Shown: positions 50,102-57,925 of the stretch, piece by piece
Layout of the letters: each line of letters starts with the position of its first letter
Numbering within the stretch: the stretch's first letter is position 1
Assembly (NCBI RefSeq): GCF_006546825.1
Contig: NZ_VICC01000006.1
Coordinates: 62,001-126,000, forward strand
Reading direction: 5' to 3'
Origin: Actinomyces oris
Lineage (GTDB): Bacteria > Actinomycetota > Actinomycetes > Actinomycetales > Actinomycetaceae
DNA length: 64,000 bases
Translations under genes and position numbers: made by a program
The notes under the pieces: generated by a model
Told to the model about the DNA's origin: nothing
Database searches by the model: none
The model's input: the letters and a program-made list of their open reading frames with translations, nothing else

Positions 50102-52081
50102 CTAGTTTAATGACAGCCAAGAAAGCACCTGTTTGACTATCGACCAAAGCGTCTTACCGGCTATGCCTAGGAACTGAACAACAAACGGGTACGTAGTAGC
50201 CGTGGCTTTAACGAGCGCTAACAAGAACAGGAGTTCCAACCATAGTTTCCGTCGTGTCGTAGGATAGAGTTTGAGGGCCCATCTTGGCAGAATTTCTGAG
50301 TGGATGTCTTTAAGGATGTAGGTGCGATTCTTGCCGTTAAAGATTGCGGCATCAAATGTTCTCCATTTCGCTCGGCGTATAACTCGCTTTTTCAATTTGA
50401 TTCGCTTGTTTGGGTCAGGTTCAGTCTCATCTATTTTTGTCAGTTCGTCGTCAATGAGCTCGTGATAGTTGTCGGCTAGTCGCATGCGTGCTTCTTCGAA
50501 TGCATCCGCTCTAAAGTATCCAATTCTCACAATTTGGATGAATGTATGGAATACTGCGTTCAACCCGAAAAGCATTGCGGCGATATACAGTACAATCGAG
50601 TAATGATTTCTTCCCGCTACTGCCAGAGTACACGCCGTGATAACAAACATAATAGTCGCTGTGGCGACCGCTTTGCGTACTCTAAATAGTGCTTGAGACA
50701 GAACGAGGTGCTCTTCACCAACCACCAAGAAACCAAGCAGCAGAGGTAATCCGAGGGTGCTGACGGATGATAAACTAATCCCGTGGTCGGATTCCTGTGC
50801 CTTAAGTATATTGACAGTGAGAGCATATATGCTACATATTAGCAAACCTAATGTCGGGACCAAAAATCGTGACCGTCTACTACTCATACTAAGGCGTACT
50901 TGCCAAGAGGTTGAGGCTCCCTTGTCTCCACTTGCTGACATGGCTTCACTGCCAACGGGCCAGGTTGCGGGTAAGCCACAATCGCGTAGATCAACATTCC
51001 TCCGGTTATAGAGGACTTCCAATTTCGGAGTTGTTTCATTCAGATTGATCAGTGATCCTTTATCGCTCTTTTGCCTGAGCTTGTCATCATGTTTCACGTA
51101 ACCGTAGTGTGTTGACCAGTATTTTGACGGATTATTTTCAATTGATGACCGATAAATCGGAAAGTTATTCTCGCCTGAGAATATTGCTATGCTATCCACG
51201 ACCATACCCTTGGGACAGATAATTCGAGCGTGAGTTCCTTCGTCCTCAAGGCCAAATTGTGGCAGGTCGAGCATATACTCTGTCCCAGTAAACAGATTTG
51301 ACATTTGCCATATCTTTCGATGTGAGTTGTCTCCTCCTTTGAGGCGATCATGTCGAGTGAGTGTAATGGTTTCGACAGTGTTGCAAACTGTTTTTCTGTA
51401 CCGAGTAGTGGTAGTGGAGTTTGATTCATCCTCACAACAGGGTATTGCCACAAATAAGGGAAACGTGCTTAGTGATCGGATATATGATTGAGCAAGATTA
51501 GAAAGTAATTTAGAACCAGGTTGTGCAACTATTTTTTTGTGGATCTCGGTCGGAAGTTGTAATGCTATAGATAGCTGGAGACGGGTTGGATCTATATTAC
51601 TTTCGAACTCATGTTTCTGCATAGATTCTACGAGCCAGTCAAGCAACTTGGGTACCCATAGTCTGGCTTCATTAAAGTCTACCTCGTATTCTGAAATGCC
51701 ATGCAGAAGGCGCCCGACGAGGATTGCTGCGCCAAGGATACTGTTCTCATGCCGACGAGCAATGGTGATATGGTGGCTTCCGGTACTAGATGCACTGGCA
51801 TTAAGTGTAGGCGTTTTAGCGAAGAATTTTATGCAAGGGAGATAACATATCCTACCGACTTGATCGTAGCGTAGACGAATTTGATTAACTGTGGAGTAAT
51901 CAATATCCATAGCTAGAGAGCGTTTCGCTGTCCTTTCGCTTTCAAATTCGATGGTCTCAATTTGGCGACGTATCCACGACCTTTGCTCGTAGAGGTAGTG
52001 ATAGTAAAGGCAAGATTTTATGGTATCCTTACCTTCTCCTAGAAGGTCGGAGGTAAGTATCTGCAAAGAAATAGAGTCCAT
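50102..52081 (-). CDS. Large membrane protein of unknown function
   Basis: A protein of 659-685 aa. The first 400 residues are soluble and mixed alpha/beta; residues 430-545 contain about four membrane segments (FLVPTLGLLICSIYALTVNI; TLGLPLLLGFLVVG; ATIMFVITACTLAVAG; YSIVLYIAAMLFGLNAVF), then a charged region and a final hydrophobic stretch near the C-terminus. The ORF opens with a TTG at 52159, but that lies just behind the terminator hairpin of the gene upstream; the ATG at 52081 is preferred. No family recognised. Codon use is AT-rich. Confidence 0.65.
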   Translation of the reverse strand: MDSISLQILTSDLLGEGKDTIKSCLYYHYLYEQRSWIRRQIETIEFESERTAKRSLAMDIDYSTVNQIRLRYDQVGRICYLPCIKFFAKTPTLNASASSTGSHHITIARRHENSILGAAILVGRLLHGISEYEVDFNEARLWVPKLLDWLVESMQKHEFESNIDPTRLQLSIALQLPTEIHKKIVAQPGSKLLSNLAQSYIRSLSTFPLFVAIPCCEDESNSTTTTRYRKTVCNTVETITLTRHDRLKGGDNSHRKIWQMSNLFTGTEYMLDLPQFGLEDEGTHARIICPKGMVVDSIAIFSGENNFPIYRSSIENNPSKYWSTHYGYVKHDDKLRQKSDKGSLINLNETTPKLEVLYNRRNVDLRDCGLPATWPVGSEAMSASGDKGASTSWQVRLSMSSRRSRFLVPTLGLLICSIYALTVNILKAQESDHGISLSSVSTLGLPLLLGFLVVGEEHLVLSQALFRVRKAVATATIMFVITACTLAVAGRNHYSIVLYIAAMLFGLNAVFHTFIQIVRIGYFRADAFEEARMRLADNYHELIDDELTKIDETEPDPNKRIKLKKRVIRRAKWRTFDAAIFNGKNRTYILKDIHSEILPRWALKLYPTTRRKLWLELLFLLALVKATATTYPFVVQFLGIAGKTLWSIVKQVLSWLSLN

Positions 52082-52151
52082 TGGTTGTGCTGCAATTCTC
52101 GCAAACTTGCTCGTGGATCCAGAAATCGTTTTGTTTGTTGTTTTAGAATGA

Positions 52152-52193
52152 TAAAACAATAGCGCCCCTTCGAATGCGAGTTTAGGGGCGCTA
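52152..52193 (-). terminator. Rho-independent terminator of the small gene at 52223
   Basis: A perfect 10-bp stem (TAGCGCCCCT at 52160-52169 and its complement at 52184-52193) encloses a 14-nt loop. On the minus strand it is followed by TTGTTTTA. It lies about 30 nt past the stop codon at 52223. Confidence 0.7.
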
Positions 52194-52222
52194 ATGAAGG
52201 AGAGGCTTCCTTGGCGAGGGTT

Positions 52223-52693
52223 CTAACTTTCTAGTGGAGTCACCTCTTCGGATTGAGACTCATCGTTGTCGTCAATCGCGTCAAGCATTCTTTGTATCCG
52301 GTCATGGTATCCCGGATCATTCATTTCTTTCAGCACCTGACGATGATCGTCTAGTAATGCTGGTGATATGGGGTACACGGATGGCACGTTGACAACCAAG
52401 TCTGAGCTACTATTTGAAAGCCCATATGCCACATCGTGGGCTACTCGTCCTATAGCCCAATAGCGATTAGGTTCGGTTGCTTTCCGATATTTCTCTAACT
52501 TTCGTGCTGTTCTACGCTCGCGAGCCTCGGTAAAAAGTGACATAACTTTTGATCCCGTTATTCGTGAAGCTAGTGCTCCAATAGTGTGTTTTAGGCGTTC
52601 ACGCAAAGTGTACGTACTTACTTCTTGGCTCGAAGGATGTGTTTCGCCAGTGGAGCCAAACTGGCTTGATTGTTGAGGAAATCGTTCACACAT
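52223..52693 (-). CDS. Small hypothetical protein
   Basis: A 156-aa soluble protein with a basic helical middle (LFTEARERRTARKLEKYRKA) and an acidic C-terminus (DAIDDNDESQSEEVTPL). It starts at an ATG with no strong ribosome site and is followed by a good terminator. No family recognised. It is upstream of the large membrane protein. Confidence 0.6.
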   Translation of the reverse strand: MCERFPQQSSQFGSTGETHPSSQEVSTYTLRERLKHTIGALASRITGSKVMSLFTEARERRTARKLEKYRKATEPNRYWAIGRVAHDVAYGLSNSSSDLVVNVPSVYPISPALLDDHRQVLKEMNDPGYHDRIQRMLDAIDDNDESQSEEVTPLES

Positions 52694-53292
52694 AACCCAT
52701 CTATCATACCATAGATTGGCTATGTGTGCTTAACGATTAATCAACTCGACCGATAAATTAAGGTGCGGGTAACACCTTCATCCCCCAACGCCGTGGAGCG
52801 GTATTTATGTCGTCCTGCCAAATCACTCTGCAATCGATGCTTTTGCGACGATGATCAAATGGCAGCGACTGCGGCCTTGTAGTGCAGGCTGACGTGGATA
52901 TAGTAGGCATTCGGCGGAAGCGGAGTATGGCGGTCAAGAGCCTCCAGTAGGCAAGCAGTGCCCCTGTCTGGCGTGTGGTGACCTTGGTGCTCATATCCTT
53001 CCGCCTTTGCGCTACTGCTGATGGATGGTGCCCCGATGCGGCGTAGCGTTCAACGCCGTTCTGCCGCGGCTATGTGTGAACCTTGGGGGTGATGCAGACA
53101 ATATACCGCTGTGGATCGGTAGAAACAGTAGGCCACACTGAGTCTGTGACATTATCAGACGGAAGGGGTTGGTGATGTCGCAACTTCGCAGGTCATCGGC
53201 AGTTTTGAGGTACTTCGCGTTGTAGGAGTGCACAACCGATTGTCACGCAATGGTAACGATGAAGATGGGGTGCAACCTCGTGAATGCTCTCC
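52694..53292. other. 600-bp region without a supported gene
   Basis: No ORF here has a plausible start and composition. It separates the AT-rich cargo of element II from the GC-rich right-hand module and may include the junction between blocks of different origin. Confidence 0.4.
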
Positions 53293-54288
53293 TCACCACT
53301 CCCACCCAAACCCGCCGAACAGCCCGCCATGGACGTCGCGCTGGGTGAGGGTGGCGCGTTGCTGGGCGTCCAGGCTGGTGCGGTTGTACTGGTTGGCTGC
53401 CTGGGGGCGGGCAAAGGGGCTAGCCCCGGTGAACTGCCAGATGCTGGACGGCACCTCCCCAATGAAGCGCACCTGGATGGTGGCCAGCAGTGAGCGAGCG
53501 TGGAAGGCCCGGCTGGCCAAGGAGATCGGCGTGGTCGGCTCCTCGCCCGGCAACGGCTCGGCCCGGAAGGCGAGGTCGTAGCGCGTCGCGTCGTGCATCG
53601 GGGTGCGCCTACCGCTTGCGGGGTCGATGTGCCAGAAGTGGTCATTCCACCCCGCCCCTTCGACAGGGCGGCTGTTGACACTGAACTCCCCGCCCGGCTG
53701 CGCCGTGACATGAGCGGGGTAGGAGCGCGAGATCGTGACGAAGTCCAGCTCGCCGGCCATGTTGGCCAGCCGGTAGTGCTCCACCGTGCCCCGCCACTGA
53801 CGCTGCTCCACCACGATGAGCGTGGTGGTCTCCTCATAGACAATCCCACCGTGCATCTCCGGCACATCCAGCACCAGCGGTGCCTGAGCATAGCGCCCAG
53901 CCACCAGACGGCTGTGCAGCAGGCGCAGCCCGACCTCTTCCCGCGAAGCGATCGTCTCCATGCTGCACCCCAAGCGGCTCGCCATTGCCCGCCGCCGCTC
54001 CAGCAAGCTACCGCTCCCGGCTGTCTCAGGGCTGAGCGCAAAGGCCGCCAGCAGCACACCCACCAGCGGCTCATCCTGCTCACTCCCGCTCTCACTCAGG
54101 CTGTGGATGGCCGAGACGAAGCGATGGCGTAGCCGCTCGAAGGAGTCCTCCAGGCTGCCCCGGAGCACCTCATCGACGATCGGGGCGTGCACCAGCCGCG
54201 CCGCCGTGAAGCCACCGCGCTTACGCAGCCACGCCAGCTCACGCCGCAAGGACGCCGCGTCATCGGCATCAAGACGAGCGCGGGACAT
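53293..54288 (-). CDS. Element-module protein divergent from transfer operon (element II)
   Basis: A 331-aa soluble protein. The first half is helical (SLRRELAWLRKRGGFTAARL), and the second half beta-rich (VEHYRLANMAGELDFVTISR; RYDLAFRAEPLPGEEPTTPI). AGGAGG lies 7 nt before the ATG at 54288. It matches the position and orientation of the element I gene at 30223 and has a similar helical-then-beta plan, but the sequences differ greatly. The beta part recalls the C-terminal half of the two-TM proteins (uncertain). Possibly a regulator or element-specific module. Confidence 0.65.
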   Translation of the reverse strand: MSRARLDADDAASLRRELAWLRKRGGFTAARLVHAPIVDEVLRGSLEDSFERLRHRFVSAIHSLSESGSEQDEPLVGVLLAAFALSPETAGSGSLLERRRAMASRLGCSMETIASREEVGLRLLHSRLVAGRYAQAPLVLDVPEMHGGIVYEETTTLIVVEQRQWRGTVEHYRLANMAGELDFVTISRSYPAHVTAQPGGEFSVNSRPVEGAGWNDHFWHIDPASGRRTPMHDATRYDLAFRAEPLPGEEPTTPISLASRAFHARSLLATIQVRFIGEVPSSIWQFTGASPFARPQAANQYNRTSLDAQQRATLTQRDVHGGLFGGFGWEW

Positions 54289-54885
54289 GAGCGAGCCTCC
54301 TAGAGGGGAGTACGGGCAGAGCTGGTGCGGGGATAGGCAGAGGTGAAGTCGTTGGGGCAGGGCAGCGACGAGGCGACCGACGTGCCAGTACCGGTGCTGG
54401 TAAGACGCCTGCTGCGACGGGCCAGTCGTGCGTGGCGACTCGGGTGTCGGGGACGGGCCGCAAGCCAGCCTAGACCGAGCGGTCGGGACAAACCAGGAGA
54501 TATAGCGGGGAAGTCATTGAGCGGCAGCGCGCCGTCTGTCCCTGCCTTGGCCGACTGGCTTTTCGCAGCCGTGGTTGTGCTGCCGACCGCAGTGGGGGAT
54601 GGGCAGTGCTGCTCATGTGCGCCAGTGGTGGACGCCTGAGCGGAGCCCGCTTTTCCAACTTTCTTCCAACTTTGACGGCACTGCTGCGCGGCCTGCCTAC
54701 CGTTCTAACCAACGCCACAAGCCCGGAACAAGACCGGCAGAAAACGCCGGCCTGGCGCGGCTCGTGGCGGGTAGTACGGCCCGCTCTCCCCAGAGCGGCA
54801 GCACGGGCCGTCAACGCGAGATGACCAGCCCGGCTGGTCGTCTTTCTCTCTTCTCTTCTCTTCTCTTCTCGAAAGGACTCTTCTC
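54289..54885. other. Intergenic region with CT-rich tract before transfer operon
   Basis: No gene is supported. A perfect four-fold TTCTC repeat (54851-54870) lies immediately before the GAAAGGACTC site of the 99-aa gene; element I has an interrupted version (31341-31360). It may affect promoter spacing or translation of the operon's first gene. Confidence 0.45.
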
Positions 54886-55185
54886 ATGGCTTCTACCAAT
54901 CTCAGTCTCTTCTCGCCCCAGCGCACCCGGATGGGGGTGGTACTGGGCAATGGCCAGGCCCGGGTGACCCGGCGGGAGATCGAGCAGGTCGCCGCCCAGG
55001 CAGAGGTAGCCGCCCAGGCCGAGCAGGCCCGGGCCTTCCTGACCTCCCAGGTACTGACCAATATCGCCACGCTGGTGACCCAGGCTGAGGCCCAGACCCG
55101 CATCGCCCCCGGCGGTGCCCAGTTCTACGAAGCGATCATCACGGGGTATGCCCTGGGGGCTGGGCAGCGGATCGGGCAACTGTAG
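54886..55185 (+). CDS. 99-aa helical protein, first gene of element II transfer operon
   Basis: Identical at protein level to the product of 31376, with a few silent changes. See that entry for composition. Its perfect conservation between elements that have otherwise diverged suggests strong functional constraint or recent exchange. AAGGA precedes the ATG with about 10-nt spacing, behind the TTCTC repeats. Confidence 0.75.
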   Translation: MASTNLSLFSPQRTRMGVVLGNGQARVTRREIEQVAAQAEVAAQAEQARAFLTSQVLTNIATLVTQAEAQTRIAPGGAQFYEAIITGYALGAGQRIGQL

Positions 55186-55272
55186 CCAAAGGCAGCGCGA
55201 CGTCTCCTCACGCTCTTCTCGTCGTTTCCTTCTCTTCTTCTCTCATCTCTTCTCATCTTCGGAGGTTTCATC

Positions 55273-55914
55273 ATGACGGTAATAGTCGGGATCCTGGCCC
55301 TCATTGGCCTGGCGGTGGTGGGTGCAATCGGCTGGGCGTTCGCCCACGGGGTGCGCGATGGCCTGGCAACGTGGCGGGAGGTGCCACCGGGCGGAGCGAG
55401 TCGGCCGGTGCCCGTCGGTGAGCCGCCGCTCTCGCTGTCTGCCGCGCTGCCGAGCAGCTACCAGGCCGGTCAGCTCGCCGGTGAGGTAGCAGCCAGCTGG
55501 CGCTCCGCACACCAGGCGGCCAGAGTGGCTGGAGCAGGCGTTCCGGCCAGCTCGTCCTGGGCAGCCGCCTTGGCCCTGGGCAGTGAGCTGAGCCAGCAGC
55601 GCCAGGAGGCAGGCCGGGCCATGCAGGCAGCAATGGCCCAGGTGCTGCAGGACAACGAGCAGGCAGTGCGGGAGGCAGCGGCGTCTACCTCCACCGACAG
55701 AGCTCACGGCACCGACGGCAGTGACAACCATGACGGTGCGTCTCCTGGCGCGGTGCCGGATGGATCGGACGGTGACGGCAACAGTGGTCAGCCGGTGGCT
55801 GGAACGGCTCCTCCTACCTGGCCGGCTCACGCGTCCTCGCGTCGTCCGCCGCGGCCGCGTCCCAGGCGGTGCACACAGCAGCGACCGACTCGGTCGGACG
55901 GGCGGCAGCCGTGA
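55273..55914 (+). CDS. Single-TM protein with low-complexity C-terminus (element II)
   Basis: The 213-aa homologue of 31765, with the same membrane helix (MTVIVGILALIGLAVVGAIG), Ala/Gln-rich helical part and Arg/Pro/Ser tail. About 20 substitutions, mostly in the tail and the loop after the helix. GGAGG precedes the ATG. Confidence 0.7.
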   Translation: MTVIVGILALIGLAVVGAIGWAFAHGVRDGLATWREVPPGGASRPVPVGEPPLSLSAALPSSYQAGQLAGEVAASWRSAHQAARVAGAGVPASSSWAAALALGSELSQQRQEAGRAMQAAMAQVLQDNEQAVREAAASTSTDRAHGTDGSDNHDGASPGAVPDGSDGDGNSGQPVAGTAPPTWPAHASSRRPPRPRPRRCTQQRPTRSDGRQP

Positions 55915-55997
55915 GCGTCTGCATCCCTGTATGGCGCTGCGTCGACGACCCGCTGACCGTGCGGATGTCGTCGCAATCGGCTCCATTCCTTACCCAC

Positions 55998-56222
55998 ATG
56001 CCACGTCATTTTCGCTCGCTTGTTGCAAAAACTACAGCACCGACTTTCGTGGCCACTAAATGGCGCGTGTGTCCATTTTGTTTCCTGGGGTGGCACCACA
56101 GAAACAGCTCAAGAACAGCACGTGTCGCGTCGCTTCGTAATCTGAATTGGGAGGTCTTGCAACACGCGAGTGTTCGTGGAATGTATGGGATAAGGGCGAC
56201 TTGCTGCCGATGCGCGAAATAG
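55998..56222 (+). CDS. Small protein with two CxxC pairs (element II)
   Basis: The 74-aa frame begins MPRHFRSLVAKTTAPTF, then WRVCPFCFLGWHHR and ends IRATCCRCAK, giving CxxC...CxxC with an HH pair between, a zinc-ribbon-like arrangement. The start segment shows mainly synonymous differences from element I (32437), but the copies differ by one base in the middle. The absence of a strong ribosome site keeps the call tentative. Confidence 0.45.
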   Translation: MPRHFRSLVAKTTAPTFVATKWRVCPFCFLGWHHRNSSRTARVASLRNLNWEVLQHASVRGMYGIRATCCRCAK

Positions 56223-56280
56223 CCGACAGCGGGTTTGCCCGAAGTAAATAGCACGTAAGGAACAAAAAAGGAGGGACACT

Positions 56281-57102
56281 ATGCAGCAGACGAAACAGAC
56301 AAGACGAGCGGGCGCTGGGGGAGCGGCACCACGGCAGGGTGCGGTGGCCAGGCAGGTGGGATCACTGGCAGGTCAGAACGGTGGCGCGCTGCGACCTAGC
56401 GACGCGGTGAGTGCTAGAGCTGCCACCAGCGCTGCGGTGCTCAGCCAAGACAGCGCAGACAAAGCAGCTGGTAGCGGCAGAAAAGCCAGCGTGCCGACTG
56501 GGGGCGCAAGCTCATCACCCACCATCCCTGGCCTGCCGCCTGGTGGCTTTGCCACCATCCTGGTCGATCCGCCCTGGCCGCTCCAGAGCGGTGAGAAGCA
56601 CTACCGGACGATGAGCCTGGCGCGGATCACGGCGTTGCCGGTGGGTCAACTGGCGGCCCGTGATGCCCACTTGTGGCTGTGGACGACGAATGCTTTGCTG
56701 CCGAGGGCGTATGAGGTGGCTGAGGCCTGGGGCTTTACGGTGCGTAGCCCGCTGACCTGGGTGAAGTTCCGCCTCGGTTTGGGTGGCCGCTACCAGTTGC
56801 GCAATGCCACCGAGCAATTGCTGTTCTGCACCCGGGGGAAGGCGCCCTTGGGGTCGCGCTCTCAGCCGACCTGGTTTAACGCTCCCGTTACCGAGCACTC
56901 GCGCAAGCCGGCTGAGCAGTTCGCCATTATCGAGCGGGTCAGCCCTGGGCCGTACCTGGAGCTGTTTGCCCGCCGACGGCCAGAGTCGAACCAGCCCTGG
57001 GCGGTGTGGGGCGACCAAGTGGACTCAGATATCCGCATCCCCGGCTTTGCCGTGCCGCGGTATAGCGAGCGGGCGCAGGAGAACGAGGAGGCCCTGCGAT
57101 GA
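56281..57102 (+). CDS. MT-A70 family N6-adenine methyltransferase (element II)
   Basis: A 273-aa homologue of 32714 with the same DPPW motif (ATILVDPPWPL), HLWLWTTNALL and the C-terminal signature. The N-terminal low-complexity stretch differs while the core is almost identical. AAGGAGGG precedes the ATG. Its stop overlaps the next start (ATGA). Confidence 0.9.
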   Translation: MQQTKQTRRAGAGGAAPRQGAVARQVGSLAGQNGGALRPSDAVSARAATSAAVLSQDSADKAAGSGRKASVPTGGASSSPTIPGLPPGGFATILVDPPWPLQSGEKHYRTMSLARITALPVGQLAARDAHLWLWTTNALLPRAYEVAEAWGFTVRSPLTWVKFRLGLGGRYQLRNATEQLLFCTRGKAPLGSRSQPTWFNAPVTEHSRKPAEQFAIIERVSPGPYLELFARRRPESNQPWAVWGDQVDSDIRIPGFAVPRYSERAQENEEALR

Positions 57103-57443
57103 GTCGGCCGTGGCAAGACAAGTACCCAATTCGCAGTCTGCGAGGAGATGGTGATGATGAGCGATTCGAGGCGTTCGCTTGCTGGCAGCCTGCTGCGATG
57201 CGGCGTCGGCCTGCTCCTGATCGCGATGGGGCTGAGGTGGATCGTCGCCATCGTGCAAAGCAGCTGGCCCTGGCTCGTCGGGCTGCTCGCCGTGAGCGCC
57301 GCCGCCTGGCTGGCAGTGCGCTGGTGGCAGGGCCGACGGGAGTGGTGAGGGAGCCCGGCACTGGCCACCACTGCACTCAGGCTGCCAGCGATGGCCGGCG
57401 ACGGAGCGGGCGGCGGTCTCGCTCCCCAAGGAGGCACTCATGA
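57099..57443 (+). CDS. Basic protein coupled to MT-A70 gene (element II)
   Basis: A 114-aa homologue of 33586. It overlaps the preceding stop and the next start by ATGA, as in element I. The first 85 residues are conserved (MSRPWQDKYPIRSLRGDGDD); the end is unrelated. It contains the second copy of the embedded two-TM frame. Confidence 0.55.
   Translation: MSRPWQDKYPIRSLRGDGDDERFEAFACWQPAAMRRRPAPDRDGAEVDRRHRAKQLALARRAARRERRRLAGSALVAGPTGVVREPGTGHHCTQAASDGRRRSGRRSRSPRRHS
57154..57348 (+). CDS. Embedded small two-TM peptide, second copy
   Basis: The same alternative frame as at 33641. It encodes SDSRRSLAGSLLRCGVGLLL and a second hydrophobic segment ending WWQGRREW. Only three residues differ from the element I version. 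GAGGAG precedes the ATG. Confidence 0.5.
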   Translation: MMSDSRRSLAGSLLRCGVGLLLIAMGLRWIVAIVQSSWPWLVGLLAVSAAAWLAVRWWQGRREW

Positions 57444-57925
57444 TGGCCCCGCACCCTGCTGGTCGGCCTGGTTCGTCGCGCCGGGTGCGTTTGGTGCCGG
57501 TGCGGCAGAGCAGCATGGATCATCGGGCGGTGGCCCGGATCGTGCTAGCACTGGCGCGGCAGATGGCGGTAGAGGCGGATGAGGCGGCGCAGTCGGCAGC
57601 GGTTGACGAGGTGGTTTCCTCAGGTGCTGAGGTCTGCGCGAAGCGTGAGCCTGGCAGCAGCGATGGGTTGGCTGCCGCAAGTGACGCGGCGGCTCCATGG
57701 GCTGGCGTTCATAGCGGCCAGAGTGCCCGCGGTGGCACCTCGGTGGGGCGCTGTGCTGCAAACGAGCCCGTGTCGGCAGGTCGGTGTGCTCGCCAGCGTC
57801 ATTACGGTGCTCACTACTTGGCTCATGGCACCCCTTCCACGACGTCCCATGCCGTGACGGATCGTGCCGGTGCGGCTGAGTCCGGTGAGGTCGCCGCTCC
57901 GTCCACGTCGGGAGGTGCTCCGTGA
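57440..57925 (+). CDS. Hypothetical protein before coupling ATPase (element II)
   Basis: A 161-aa homologue of 34011 with a conserved N-terminus (GRPGSSRRVRLVPVRQSSMD; AVARIVLALARQM) and a longer variable Ala/Gly/Ser-rich remainder. The GGAGG site and the overlap with the ATPase start are kept. Confidence 0.6.
   Translation: MMAPHPAGRPGSSRRVRLVPVRQSSMDHRAVARIVLALARQMAVEADEAAQSAAVDEVVSSGAEVCAKREPGSSDGLAAASDAAAPWAGVHSGQSARGGTSVGRCAANEPVSAGRCARQRHYGAHYLAHGTPSTTSHAVTDRAGAAESGEVAAPSTSGGAP

Noticed and set aside
52758-52994. 78-aa minus ORF in the 52.7-53.3 kb gap
   Set aside because: Composition is unlike a protein and no start site is visible.
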